This document shows, one piece after another, positions 1 to 9,093 of a DNA stretch of 64,000 nt. How positions within the stretch are numbered: position 1 is the stretch's first letter; the number at the start of each line of letters is the position of its first letter. Both the position numbers and the translations under genes were made by a program. The stretch comes from Anaerobacterium chartisolvens (GTDB lineage: Bacteria > Bacillota > Clostridia > Acetivibrionales > DSM-27016), in assembly GCF_003337415.1 (NCBI RefSeq), contig NZ_QPJT01000004.1:62001-126000 (forward strand). Direction: 5' to 3'. The notes beneath the pieces were generated by a model, which worked only from the letters and a program-made list of their open reading frames with translations, had not been told where the DNA came from and searched no databases.

Positions 1-763
1 GCTGTTCGTCACCGTTTACAATGCCATACCCGGCGTTTATCAGCCTCCAGCTCATTCCCGACTGTTTCTTCGCTATTATATCTCCAATAGATATTCCCAG
101 CCTCTGGCTTACCCTGTCGGCCATCATAATATCGTCCTGAGTTATTCCCGGCGTTTCCAGAAGCTTGTCGAGGTACTCAGAATCAAACGAGGTGGGAACA
201 AATTCAGGGTTGTCCTTCACATATTCCTTAAAAATTGCTTCCCAATTCTGCCCCCGGGCTTTCATGCCCAGAAGCCTTTCAATGTCCTCAAGCCTTCCGA
301 AGCGGTCGTTGAGGAAGGAGTAAGCCGTGAGGATATCGGGAATCCCCGCCCCCTCCTTTATATGTCTTTCCAGCTCGATTTTAAACCTTGTATGTACATT
401 CAGTCTTTTAAGAAGCGCGCTGTAGTTGTCAACGTTGCGGGTGTAGCCTTCCGGGTCGTAAGCCTTTATGCAGTCCAGCACATTCTGGGTGATGCTGTAA
501 TCGGCTTCATCCTCCAAAATTTCACCCTCGGTCATGCTCTCAGCTATGCTCTCAGCTACGCTCTCGTTTACACCCTCATCAGGCTTGTCCGTCTGCGCCG
601 CCGGCTGTACTTCCGTGTTCCGTCCGTTATCGCTCTGCCCTGTGGTCTGCTGCTCATCCGTAGTCTTTACGGCAACCATGTGGTATGCTCCGTATGCGGC
701 CTGCGCTATGAATACCAGAGCAACGGCAATTATAATTATCTTTATTCCTTTAATGCTCCTCAT
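1..763 (-). CDS. Membrane-anchored hypothetical protein, C-terminus cut by the window edge
   Basis: The minus-strand reading frame starts at 763 (ATG, preceded by AGAGGAG) and stays open to position 1, so about 254 residues are seen and the C-terminus is missing. Residues 4-24 form one hydrophobic helix (IKGIKIIIIAVALVFIAQAA), then comes an acidic Gln/Glu/Ser-rich linker to about residue 75, then a helical, soluble-looking region. That region repeats a short motif of the type 'G(I/V)SI-x3-I-x2-K-x2-G-x-SW' near residue 230, and a weaker version (LLGMKARGQNWEAIF) near residue 155; the same motif occurs in the upstream gene at 784-1746. It starts 20 bases after that gene's stop and is probably the last visible gene of the operon. 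I do not recognise the family. It is probably an extracytoplasmic protein held by its N-terminal helix; function unknown. Confidence 0.75.
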   Translation of the reverse strand, partial: MRSIKGIKIIIIAVALVFIAQAAYGAYHMVAVKTTDEQQTTGQSDNGRNTEVQPAAQTDKPDEGVNESVAESIAESMTEGEILEDEADYSITQNVLDCIKAYDPEGYTRNVDNYSALLKRLNVHTRFKIELERHIKEGAGIPDILTAYSFLNDRFGRLEDIERLLGMKARGQNWEAIFKEYVKDNPEFVPTSFDSEYLDKLLETPGITQDDIMMADRVSQRLGISIGDIIAKKQSGMSWRLINAGYGIVNGDEQ

Positions 764-783
764 AAGCTTTATCTCCTCTGCAA

Positions 784-1746
784 TCAGTTATTTACAGGAC
801 TTATAGGACTTATTTGTCTTATTTCCTCCATTATTTCATCAGTCGGATTTTTGGGCCTTAGATCCTTAGCCGATATATCGGGCATATCAGGCAACGGGCT
901 TGTGCCGGACAAGGAATCCTTACCTGCCGCAGGTCCGCCGTCTGCATCCGTCCCGGCCTGCTTAAAATCGCTTGCCGTGCTGTTCCCCCTCTGTATTTGC
1001 AGGAGGGCTTTTTCTTCTATCTTAGAGATGGTAATTATATTTTCAGCTCCCAAAAGAAAAAGCTTTTGATCCTTTTTATCCAAATACGAATTTTTATCCA
1101 TTATGCGTTCGTTTATGTCGATATCAAGCTGCAGTGAAGAAAGGTATTCGTCAAAAGCAGCTTCAATGCTCTTCATATCCTCTTTAAGCCTCAGCATGGA
1201 GCGTATTGCAGCACTTTTGTCCATTTTTGCAGCAAGCTCACGGTATGCGCCGTTATCCCTGTAGGCCTTGTCCGGCTCCCCCGTTGTTCCATTAATTGCC
1301 GCCGAACCTTCCGCATTCCATTCTATTTGCTGAAGCTGGAATTCTACTCTGTCATAAAGCATTTTTGCATAGGTTATATCCTCATCCGAAAAGCCCTCTT
1401 TTTTAAGACTGTTAACCAGCTCTTCCTCAAGCCCCGCTTTCAGCAGCAGTTCCTCCCTCTTGGCTTTTTCGCTTCCAGATCCTATATAGTACGTGTCCTT
1501 CAGCGCACTCAGCACCTCGTTCCATGAACGTCCGCCGTTTTTCAGCCTCATGACCTCTTCAATGCTGACTCCCGTCATATTCGATATTTCTGAAGCTGTC
1601 TTCTGATCGTTTGCGCCCGCAGCGTCCGCGTCTCCCTTCTGCTTTCCCATGAAGCCTCCAAGCGTCAGGGGCAGTGATGTCAAAAGCAGCACAATGCAAA
1701 TTACCACTGCAAAAGCCTTATAGCTACTGTGTATAATCCGTCTCAT
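784..1746 (-). CDS. Hypothetical extracytoplasmic protein with N-terminal signal/anchor
   Basis: A 320-residue protein with an N-terminal basic stretch and a hydrophobic helix (about residues 11-31), then a polar, Lys/Glu-rich, mostly helical body. Near residues 55-75 it carries the motif GVSIEEVMRLKNGGRSWNEV, which resembles the motif in the downstream membrane-anchored gene (1-763). Residues 105-140 (LEEELVNSLKKEGFSDEDI) look like a further degenerate copy. The last third (about 265-310) is Gly/Pro/Asp-rich and looks unstructured. It begins 14 bases after the stop of the VWA/FN3 gene, so it is likely co-transcribed with the two large surface proteins. I do not recognise the family; a structural or assembly partner of the surface proteins is an inference from position only. 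Confidence 0.75.
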   Translation of the reverse strand: MRRIIHSSYKAFAVVICIVLLLTSLPLTLGGFMGKQKGDADAAGANDQKTASEISNMTGVSIEEVMRLKNGGRSWNEVLSALKDTYYIGSGSEKAKREELLLKAGLEEELVNSLKKEGFSDEDITYAKMLYDRVEFQLQQIEWNAEGSAAINGTTGEPDKAYRDNGAYRELAAKMDKSAAIRSMLRLKEDMKSIEAAFDEYLSSLQLDIDINERIMDKNSYLDKKDQKLFLLGAENIITISKIEEKALLQIQRGNSTASDFKQAGTDADGGPAAGKDSLSGTSPLPDMPDISAKDLRPKNPTDEIMEEIRQISPISPVNN

Positions 1747-1760
1747 TTTTTCACCTCGCC

Positions 1761-4700
1761 TTATCGCATGTTGAAGCTTATGCTTGTCTTCCCGTCTGTT
1801 TTAGGGCGGAATACTATTGTGGCTATCTCGCCCGACCATGCCGTTCCCGGCGCTATGCTCTCGTTTACCGTAAACTCTATCCTTCCGGGGGTGTATTTTA
1901 CGCCAAGGCTTGTGCCCGGTATCCTTCCCTCCGGCATTATGTCTGCGGCTGCCGTAAAGCGGCACAAATCCACTGCCTCCATATCCTCCGGGCTGTATTC
2001 CACCACAAACTTGAGCCCTGAGAAATCCTGTACATTTGAGGCCAGAAGGGAAAAGTCAAGCTGTACGTCCCTTATGCATTCCAATTCATATACCGGGCTT
2101 GTGGTGCTCTTTGTTATAGCTGCACTCCATGCGGTAACACCTCCGGCATTTTTACCTCTTACCCTGTATGTATGTGTTGTCCCGGGAGAAAGCTCTTCGT
2201 CGATATACTCCGGCAGGCTTCCCGCATCAATTATTTTTCCGTCCGCCTCTACATCATAGCTTGCTCCCTCGTTTCCATCCCACCTAAGCTCTATATAGGT
2301 GTTGCCTGAGGATGCGGTTATGTTTGATGGTGCTCCGGGAGGAGACGGAAGCGTAGAAAGAGCCAGAACAGCGCACCATTGTCCTTTCCCCTCTCCGTCC
2401 TTCAGCCTTACCCTGTATGTGTGAAAGGACTGGGGCGGAAGCCCCGTATGGTTGTATAACGTGCTTTCGCCGTTGTCAATTGCCTCCCCGTCCACCTCTA
2501 TTTCATACTGTGCGTCTCTTGCGGCTGCGTCCCACGACACCATAACCGAGTTAGTGGTAACCACCGCAACCATGTTTATAAGTACAGCCGGCTCAGCCCC
2601 TCCGGCATCCTCTTGAGGCAGCACCGACATTTCTATGGGCCTGCTCCACTGGCCTTCACCGCTTATGTTTTTTGCTCTTATCCTGTATGTATGCTTTGTA
2701 CCCGGCGTAAGCCCCGCGTGGGTATATGACATGCCTGCGGTATTTTCGATACCATTTCCGTCCAGTTCTATATCATAGCTTTCCGCCCATTGTATGCCGT
2801 ACCACGTTATTGCAATAAAATCACCGCCTGAGGTTGCCATTATGTTTGAGGGCACGGCAGGTATTTCAGGCCATGTGGTTATTTCAACGGGATCGCTCCA
2901 CTCGCTTTTGCCTCCCCGGTTCCAGGCCCTTACCCTGTATGTGTGGCTGCTGTTTGCCAAAAGCCCGTCATGCAGGAAGGAAAGCTCCGCCCCCGCATCC
3001 CTTATATCCCCGTCCGCGCTTATTTCATAGCCCTCCGCCCTTTCACATGAGAGCCATGTTACCGTAACATTGGTCCTTGTGGGTTCTGCTTTTATATTTG
3101 CAGGGGTATCCGGGGGATTGGGGATTGTCTCCACAGAAAGCTCTTCGCTCCACTCTCCGCTGCCTCCCTCGTTTACGGCTCTGACGCTGTATGTATGCGG
3201 AGTTCCCGGCAAAAGCCCTGTGTGCGAATAGCTTATATTGCTTCCTATATCAATTATTTCGCCGTCGGCCTTTATATGATAGGCATCGGCTCTTTCCGCC
3301 GGATCCCAGCTTATCCTTATCTCGGTCTTAGCTTCCTCCGTCGTGATATTCTGAGGAACGCCGGGAGGCAGGGGCAGGGTTGAGGCTCTGAATGAATTAC
3401 TCCAGCCGCCTGTCCCTCCCGCGTTTCTGACCCTTACCCTGTATGTATGTGATGTATCAGGCTGTAATCCTGTATGAGTATATGCGGCTGCGGTGCCTGA
3501 GTACACAAGCGCTCCGTCGGCCTCCACGTCATAGCCCAGAGCACCGCTTGACGGGCTCCATTCCAGCCCTATATGCTCCATGCCTCTTGCAAAGCTGACA
3601 CCAGAGGGAGGATAAGCAAGAGTAGTGCCTGTCTTAACCTGTGAAAACTCCGTTTCAACACCCTCATTGTTTTTTGCCTTGATCTTGAAGCCATATTGTG
3701 TTCCCGGAGCCAGCCCCCGCACAGTAAGCTTTTTTCCTGTGAGTGTTATCCACACCGGCTGGGATGTAAGTGTGCCGTCCTGCGAGGCATAGCTTTGTCC
3801 TGCCATAAGCTGATACTGTGTGGCCGCCGGGTTTGAGTCGCTCACCGATACGTCTATGGAGGTTTCGGCAGGACTGCCTAAGGATAACTGCGGTGCCTGT
3901 GCTTTGGTGTGGATTGCTTTTGAAACACCTGAAATATTGCCCACCGCATCGCGAGCTTCAAACTTTACCGTATACTGTGTATTTGGAATAAGTGAGCTTA
4001 TAGTACACGAAGCATTGGAACTCCATGACTGGTATACCGTGCTTCCCACCGAGTACCTGTAAGGGGTCGAATGCAGTCCTGATATATTGTCCGAAGCAGA
4101 TCCCGTTACAATTATGCTTCTTCCACCCTCCACCGCCTCAAGCTTAACATCTCCAATAGACGGAGGATATCTATCAACCTTAAATGCAATTGTTTTTACT
4201 ACAGGATTATCCCAATTATCACTCACTTCAAATTTAAGCGTATGGTTCCCCTCAGATAATAAAGCCATATTTATGCTCGTAAAATTAACTAACTGAGTAG
4301 AGGCAGTATTGGATACAGTTTTAGTCTCCCTCGGAGAAACCTCGGAATCTATATAGTACCTGCAAACCAGAGTATCTTTATCGGCATCCGAGACTGAAAT
4401 TGATGGAGTAAAAGCCGTATCCAACTGTCCGAATATTCTATTTTGTGCTGGCGAAATAATTGATACCGAAGGCAGCTCATTAGTGTTAATCATGCTTGTC
4501 AAAGACTGTAGACTTGCAGAAAATCCTGATTGTATATTCCCAAAAATGCCCTTGGTGTTTGTAAACAGACTTGTGTATACACTCTTATACCACTCGCTTG
4601 CTATTACAGATACAGTAATATTGTCATTTTTAAGCATCTCTATTTCGTCAACCATTAAGATTTTCTTTTGGGAAGTGTCAAAGCGCGTACCCTCTTTATA

Positions 4701-5183
4701 ATCAGCATCCGTGACAAGTATAATAAATTTCTTGGAATATTGTTGATATGCCATCCTTCTTGCTTCCTCTAAAGCATCTACTGCAGACTCAGGGCCGTCT
4801 CCTCCGCCATCAATTATAATGTTTTCTAATGTTTTTCTAAAATCACTTGCATTACTAAACCATCCTCTGTTTATAGTTGACCAATAACCATCCTCATATA
4901 TGTCCTTATACTCAACCAGTCCTAATCGCACATTTATGTTGTTGGCATTAAGAATATTAACGAATTCGCTTATATTGTTCTTTACATTGCTTATCTCATC
5001 ATGCATTGAGCCTGTGGTGTCTATTGCAAACACAATATCCGCATTCCTTGCATTAGCGGCATAAGCCTTGTTATTGAAATTTAAAAGCGTTCCGTTTTGC
5101 AAGCCCTCGGGCAAATTACTTAAGCTGCATATACCAAAAATTAAAATCAGGCATACTATTTTTTTAATCAGCCTTTTTATCAT
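1761..5183 (-). CDS. Large secreted VWA-domain protein with about eight fibronectin-III repeats and cohesin-like C-terminus
   Basis: An 1140-residue protein with a signal peptide (basic start, hydrophobic helix to about residue 40). Residues 45-240 form a von Willebrand factor A domain: FAIDTTGSM gives a DxTGS-type metal site, followed by GGGDGPESAVDAL and VTDADYKEG at the positions of the other metal-site loops. Then come roughly eight fibronectin type III-like repeats (about 250-1020), most ending in a variant of 'GL-x-P-x-T-x-HTYRVRA-N-x-G'. The last 110 residues (FSGLKFVVEYSPEDMEAVD, then FTVNESIAPGTAWSG) resemble a cohesin-type beta sandwich, and a related domain ends the neighbouring gene. 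No LPxTG, SLH or dockerin sequence is seen. It lies 47 bases after the CBM3/FN3 gene in one operon. Role inferred: surface adhesion or scaffolding; no catalytic domain is visible. Confidence 0.85.
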   Translation of the reverse strand: MIKRLIKKIVCLILIFGICSLSNLPEGLQNGTLLNFNNKAYAANARNADIVFAIDTTGSMHDEISNVKNNISEFVNILNANNINVRLGLVEYKDIYEDGYWSTINRGWFSNASDFRKTLENIIIDGGGDGPESAVDALEEARRMAYQQYSKKFIILVTDADYKEGTRFDTSQKKILMVDEIEMLKNDNITVSVIASEWYKSVYTSLFTNTKGIFGNIQSGFSASLQSLTSMINTNELPSVSIISPAQNRIFGQLDTAFTPSISVSDADKDTLVCRYYIDSEVSPRETKTVSNTASTQLVNFTSINMALLSEGNHTLKFEVSDNWDNPVVKTIAFKVDRYPPSIGDVKLEAVEGGRSIIVTGSASDNISGLHSTPYRYSVGSTVYQSWSSNASCTISSLIPNTQYTVKFEARDAVGNISGVSKAIHTKAQAPQLSLGSPAETSIDVSVSDSNPAATQYQLMAGQSYASQDGTLTSQPVWITLTGKKLTVRGLAPGTQYGFKIKAKNNEGVETEFSQVKTGTTLAYPPSGVSFARGMEHIGLEWSPSSGALGYDVEADGALVYSGTAAAYTHTGLQPDTSHTYRVRVRNAGGTGGWSNSFRASTLPLPPGVPQNITTEEAKTEIRISWDPAERADAYHIKADGEIIDIGSNISYSHTGLLPGTPHTYSVRAVNEGGSGEWSEELSVETIPNPPDTPANIKAEPTRTNVTVTWLSCERAEGYEISADGDIRDAGAELSFLHDGLLANSSHTYRVRAWNRGGKSEWSDPVEITTWPEIPAVPSNIMATSGGDFIAITWYGIQWAESYDIELDGNGIENTAGMSYTHAGLTPGTKHTYRIRAKNISGEGQWSRPIEMSVLPQEDAGGAEPAVLINMVAVVTTNSVMVSWDAAARDAQYEIEVDGEAIDNGESTLYNHTGLPPQSFHTYRVRLKDGEGKGQWCAVLALSTLPSPPGAPSNITASSGNTYIELRWDGNEGASYDVEADGKIIDAGSLPEYIDEELSPGTTHTYRVRGKNAGGVTAWSAAITKSTTSPVYELECIRDVQLDFSLLASNVQDFSGLKFVVEYSPEDMEAVDLCRFTAAADIMPEGRIPGTSLGVKYTPGRIEFTVNESIAPGTAWSGEIATIVFRPKTDGKTSISFNMR

Positions 5184-7700
5184 AATAACCCCTCCAATAC
5201 TACAAATATATCCCGATACGCACTCTCTTTCTACTCCACTCTGTACGACATGCCTGTTTTGGCGTTTGTCCTGGACATCAGCCTTAAAACTATCACGACT
5301 GGCTTACCCGCATTTTCAACTCCATATACTATCCTGTCCCCGGAAAGCTCCTCTACCTCAATACCCGTGCCTTCAATCCTCCCGGACTCCATATCAATCA
5401 CCGCTGTAGCGGCGTACAGGTCAAGTACCTCAATATCACCGGGGTTGTACTGAACCTCCACACTATACTTATCAACGTCCTGCTTTGCCGGCAAAGCTAT
5501 AACAAAGCTGAACTCAGCATCCCTCGCGACCTCTATAGTAATCTCCGGCACGGTGTTTGCCTCCACAAGCGCGCTCCATTCGCCGCATACTCCATCCTCA
5601 TTCCTCGCTCTTACCCTGTATTCATGCCTTGTGTTGGGCAGAAGCCCCTCATGGGCATATGCGGCGTCCGTGATCCCCTCCACAACCTCACCGTCGGCCT
5701 CCACATCGTATGAGGCGGCATTATCCGGGCCCTCCCATGTCAGCGTTATTTTATTTATTTCCGGCTCCGCCTTGATATTTACCGGCACCAAAGGCCCTGT
5801 CACAACGGTGACGGGCTCGCTCCATTGTCCCTCGCCGTTTTCATTTTTTGCCCTTACCCTGAAGGTGTATTTTGCATCCGCCTCAAGCCCGTTATGAAGG
5901 TATATTGGATCACAACCGTTATTTATAATGTCCGCGCCGTCCTCAACGTCATACTCGGCGGCTCCGTCCACCTCATCCCATATAAGCGTTATACCTCCGT
6001 CTTCTACAGACGCTTTTACATTTGCAGGTATTCCCACCAGTGTGAACACAGCCTCGGGATCGCTCCATTCCCCTGTGCATATTTCGTTTCTCGCTCTTAC
6101 ACGATAGGTATGCATACTGTTTGGCTTTAGATCCCTGTGAACATATTCCGTGCCGCTTCCGTTGTCTGCAATTTCCCCGTCTGCAAGCACATCATAATCC
6201 GTGGCTCCTTCCACCCCGTCCCATGCCAGTGCTATCGACGTGCTTTGCGCGTAAAAGGTTATGTTTAAGGGTTTGCCAAGCAAGGCGGTTCCATAGGCCG
6301 GATCGCTCCAGTCCCCCGAACCGTTTCCGTTGAAGGCCCTCACCCTGTAGGTATGCTCTGTTCCCGCAACGCTCGCCTCATGAATATACCGCGTATCTAT
6401 TCCAGTCTTAAAAAGCTCCCCGTCAATTTCAATGTCATAGCCGTCCGCTCCCATTACCGCATCCCATTCCAGCACTATTTCTCCATCCTCAGAATGGGCC
6501 TTAAGCCCCGAAGGCACCGGAAGAAGAGTACACACCTCAAGCAGCGTACTCCAATCGCCCAGGGTGCTCTCGCTTCTCGCCCTTACACGGTAGGTGTGCG
6601 CCGTGTCGGGAGCAAGTCCCTTATGCAGGTATGTAACGGCAGCTCCGTTATCGATCACCGTGCCGTCTACCTCAAGGTCATAGCCCCACGCGCCCTCTGT
6701 CTCCATCCAGCTTAGGCCTATTTCACTGTCGGTAACGGACAATACCGTTATATCCGAAGGAGACAGCGGCAGCACAATGCCTTTTATTTCTTCACTCCAC
6801 TCACTGACCCCGTCGGCATTCCTTGACCTTACCCTGTATACATGCTGTGAGTTGGCTTCCAGAGGTGTATGCATATATGTGTTTGTATCAAGGCCGATTA
6901 CGTTTGTCCCGTCAATTTCAATATCATATCCATCCGCACCGGCCTGATTGTCCCACGTTATTTTAAGGAATATATCCGAAGCATCAATCCATATATTATT
7001 CGGAGCTGCCGGAAGTGTAGATGCCGCTGTAACTTCGCTCCATACTCCCGCTCCGCTTGAATTCTTTGCCCTTACCCTGTAGATGCGCTGTGTATTGGCC
7101 TCAAGCCCGGTATGTGTATATGAAGCCGACGCTCCGTTGTCTACAGGCGTACCGTAAACCTCTATGTCATAGCCCGAGGCTCCGTGAACCTCATTCCATA
7201 AAACCTTTATAAAGCTGCTGCCGGACACGGTGCGTATGTTTAAAGGTACGTCCGGCAGCGTCGGAATCTCCATAAGCTCCGTCCACCCACTGTTTGCCGC
7301 CGCTCCCCTCGCCCTTACCCTGAAGGTGTACATATCTCCCGGCAGAAGCCCGTCAAGAATATAGCCTGTGAGCTGCCCGTTATCTGTAATATCTCCGTTC
7401 AGCTCCACATCGTAGCCCCCGGCGCCTTCCACCTCATCCCACCGTATGCTTATACGGGTTTCGGTTACGTCCTTTATAATGTTAGATGGCTTATCAATAA
7501 GCGTTACGCCTGTCACATACTCACTCCACGGGCTCAGCATTACGCTGTTCCGCGCCCTGACTCTGTAAGTATGCTCCGTTCCCGGAACCAGCCCGGTATG
7601 TATATACGATGCCTCCGCACCGCTGTAAACAACAGCCCCGTCGGCTTCAACCTCATAGCCTTCGGCACATGCCACAGGCCCCCAGCTTATATCCATGCTG
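1861..7700 (-). repeat. Coding tandem repeats of the two FN3 arrays
   Basis: On the plus strand the phrase 'cttaccctgtatgtatg' and close variants recur about every 270-330 bases through both large genes; it is the complement of codons for HTYRVR at the end of each FN3 repeat. The repeats are diverged, non-identical and in frame, so they are protein-domain repeats, not a CRISPR or satellite array. They could still serve as sites for recombination between or within the two genes. Confidence 0.85.
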
Positions 7701-8875
7701 CTTAAGCCCGGCACGAGGGTAATGCCTTCAGGTGCTGCAATGGGCTCGGTACCCCACGCCCTGTCTCCGTTTATGTATATAACAGCCCTGTCCCAATCCC
7801 TGTAGCCGGTGTTGCCCCGGTCGAAGGAATAGTCGTTAAACTGGCTGTAGCTTGTCCAGCTTGAGTTTGCCACCCTGCACTGAAGCTCTGCGCCCTCTCC
7901 CGGCCCAAGGACTCCCGCCCCGCTTTTAAAGCCGATTTCAAGGAAGCAGTCTGCATTCTCTATACCCACATTTATCCTTTGAAAGCTTGCCTTTACATAT
8001 GTGCTTCCCACGCTTGACCAGTCACAGAAAAAGCTTTGCCGCTCCTCGTTGTCCACAGTGTAATAGTACCTTATTTTTGCATCCTCCAGCTTAACCGGGG
8101 CATCGCCTGTATTGTAAAGCTTGTACCAGATGTACAGCGTATTCTCCCTGTCGCCCTTCCCCGCATGGTATACCTGAAGCTTCAGTGAGCCTCCGCTGCC
8201 TTCTCCGGCATCATCTTCCTCTTCTTCCTCCGCGTCCTGCATCCCCGGCTCGTTCCCCCACAGCAGCCCGCCCGCGCAGTACGCCGATGTCCTGTCCCAG
8301 TCGGAATAACCGCTGCCGGCCGGGTTAAAAGAATAGTCGTCCGACTGGTCGTAATTTGTCCAGTCGTTCTTTGTAGCCCTGCATTTAATTTCCGTGCTGT
8401 CTCCGGGGGCAAGCACACCTGAGCCGCTTTTAAAGCCTATCTCAAGATAGCAGTCGGCACCGGGCTGTTCAGAAGCCATTTTTATAAAGCTGCCGTAAAC
8501 ATTGGAGCTTCCCGAATCCGACCAGTCGCACCAGAAGCTCTGCTGCTTTTCCTCATCTACAGTGTAGTAGTACCTTATAGCGAGATCGGACTTATTGATC
8601 GGTGCAGTACCGATATTGCATATTTTAATGTTCAGTGAAATGGTATTGCTTTGGGGACTTGTATTTGAATTGTACATCTGCAGGCTTATTGAAGGAGCAG
8701 CCTCCGTTAAAGCCCGATTATCGTACTCCTCAGAGCCGGACTCCCACAGTGCCTGATGCTGTCCTGTAACATCTTCGTTCATGGCTTTTATTCTGTAAGG
8801 CGTATACATGAGAATTGCCTGAAATATGATTGAAGCACACAGAATCACACAAGCCGGCTTGAAATGTTTTTTCAT
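5231..8875 (-). CDS. Large secreted protein: two CBM3 modules, about nine FN3 repeats, cohesin-like C-terminus
   Basis: A 1214-residue secreted protein, started at an ATG with GGAGG upstream. After a signal peptide (to about 30) two family-3 cellulose-binding modules follow, at about 62-212 and 228-375; both show the family signature: 'RYYYTVD-E', 'SF-CDWS', 'EIGFKSG-GVL-PG' and 'W--Y-Q--DYSF'. About nine FN3 repeats (380-1100) follow, each with 'W-x-GA-x-YD-x-E-x-DG' and 'HTYRVRA-N' signatures. The last 105 residues resemble the C-terminal cohesin-like domain of the next gene. No glycoside hydrolase domain is visible, so this is a binding or scaffold protein rather than an enzyme. CBM3 modules of this type bind crystalline cellulose in known proteins. 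It is the first gene of the operon behind the promoter at 8966-8995. Whether the last domain binds dockerins cannot be told from sequence alone. Confidence 0.9.
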   Translation of the reverse strand: MKKHFKPACVILCASIIFQAILMYTPYRIKAMNEDVTGQHQALWESGSEEYDNRALTEAAPSISLQMYNSNTSPQSNTISLNIKICNIGTAPINKSDLAIRYYYTVDEEKQQSFWCDWSDSGSSNVYGSFIKMASEQPGADCYLEIGFKSGSGVLAPGDSTEIKCRATKNDWTNYDQSDDYSFNPAGSGYSDWDRTSAYCAGGLLWGNEPGMQDAEEEEEDDAGEGSGGSLKLQVYHAGKGDRENTLYIWYKLYNTGDAPVKLEDAKIRYYYTVDNEERQSFFCDWSSVGSTYVKASFQRINVGIENADCFLEIGFKSGAGVLGPGEGAELQCRVANSSWTSYSQFNDYSFDRGNTGYRDWDRAVIYINGDRAWGTEPIAAPEGITLVPGLSSMDISWGPVACAEGYEVEADGAVVYSGAEASYIHTGLVPGTEHTYRVRARNSVMLSPWSEYVTGVTLIDKPSNIIKDVTETRISIRWDEVEGAGGYDVELNGDITDNGQLTGYILDGLLPGDMYTFRVRARGAAANSGWTELMEIPTLPDVPLNIRTVSGSSFIKVLWNEVHGASGYDIEVYGTPVDNGASASYTHTGLEANTQRIYRVRAKNSSGAGVWSEVTAASTLPAAPNNIWIDASDIFLKITWDNQAGADGYDIEIDGTNVIGLDTNTYMHTPLEANSQHVYRVRSRNADGVSEWSEEIKGIVLPLSPSDITVLSVTDSEIGLSWMETEGAWGYDLEVDGTVIDNGAAVTYLHKGLAPDTAHTYRVRARSESTLGDWSTLLEVCTLLPVPSGLKAHSEDGEIVLEWDAVMGADGYDIEIDGELFKTGIDTRYIHEASVAGTEHTYRVRAFNGNGSGDWSDPAYGTALLGKPLNITFYAQSTSIALAWDGVEGATDYDVLADGEIADNGSGTEYVHRDLKPNSMHTYRVRARNEICTGEWSDPEAVFTLVGIPANVKASVEDGGITLIWDEVDGAAEYDVEDGADIINNGCDPIYLHNGLEADAKYTFRVRAKNENGEGQWSEPVTVVTGPLVPVNIKAEPEINKITLTWEGPDNAASYDVEADGEVVEGITDAAYAHEGLLPNTRHEYRVRARNEDGVCGEWSALVEANTVPEITIEVARDAEFSFVIALPAKQDVDKYSVEVQYNPGDIEVLDLYAATAVIDMESGRIEGTGIEVEELSGDRIVYGVENAGKPVVIVLRLMSRTNAKTGMSYRVE

Positions 8876-8965
8876 CGTAGTATCCTCCGTTTATTATTAA
8901 CATAATATTTTGTATTTTATTCTATTCCAATACTTATAAGCCAGTATATTGAATTTTTTTAGTAA

Positions 8966-8995
8966 ATCATATCATTTATAGTAATATTATGTCAA
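8966..8995 (-). promoter_or_regulatory. Promoter of the CBM3/VWA surface-protein operon
   Basis: Minus strand: TTGACA (8990-8995), 18-base spacer, TATGAT (8966-8971), about 90 bases before the ATG at 8875. The stretch 8876-9057 is otherwise AT-rich with no further gene. Confidence 0.7.
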
Positions 8996-9057
8996 TATTT
9001 TTGGGAGAATTTACATTTGGTTTTTTATTTTATGCACTCAGTAAAAATGGATCGGGT

Positions 9058-9087
9058 TTGACAAAAAGCTGTGTTTTATGCTATAAT
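9058..9087 (+). promoter_or_regulatory. Promoter of the small transporter gene
   Basis: TTGACA (9058-9063), 18-base spacer, TATAAT (9082-9087). Transcription would start near 9094, leaving a leader of about 95 nucleotides before the ATG at 9190. Confidence 0.8.
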
Positions 9088-9093
9088 TTTTGT

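Noticed and set aside
362-1069. 235-codon open frame on the plus strand
   Set aside because: It spans two well-supported minus-strand genes and the gap between them; no ribosome binding site and no protein-like character.
1861-7700. Regularly spaced repeats resembling a CRISPR array
   Set aside because: The repeats are 270-330 bases apart, diverged, in frame and encode FN3 domains; there are no identical short repeats with unique spacers and no cas genes.
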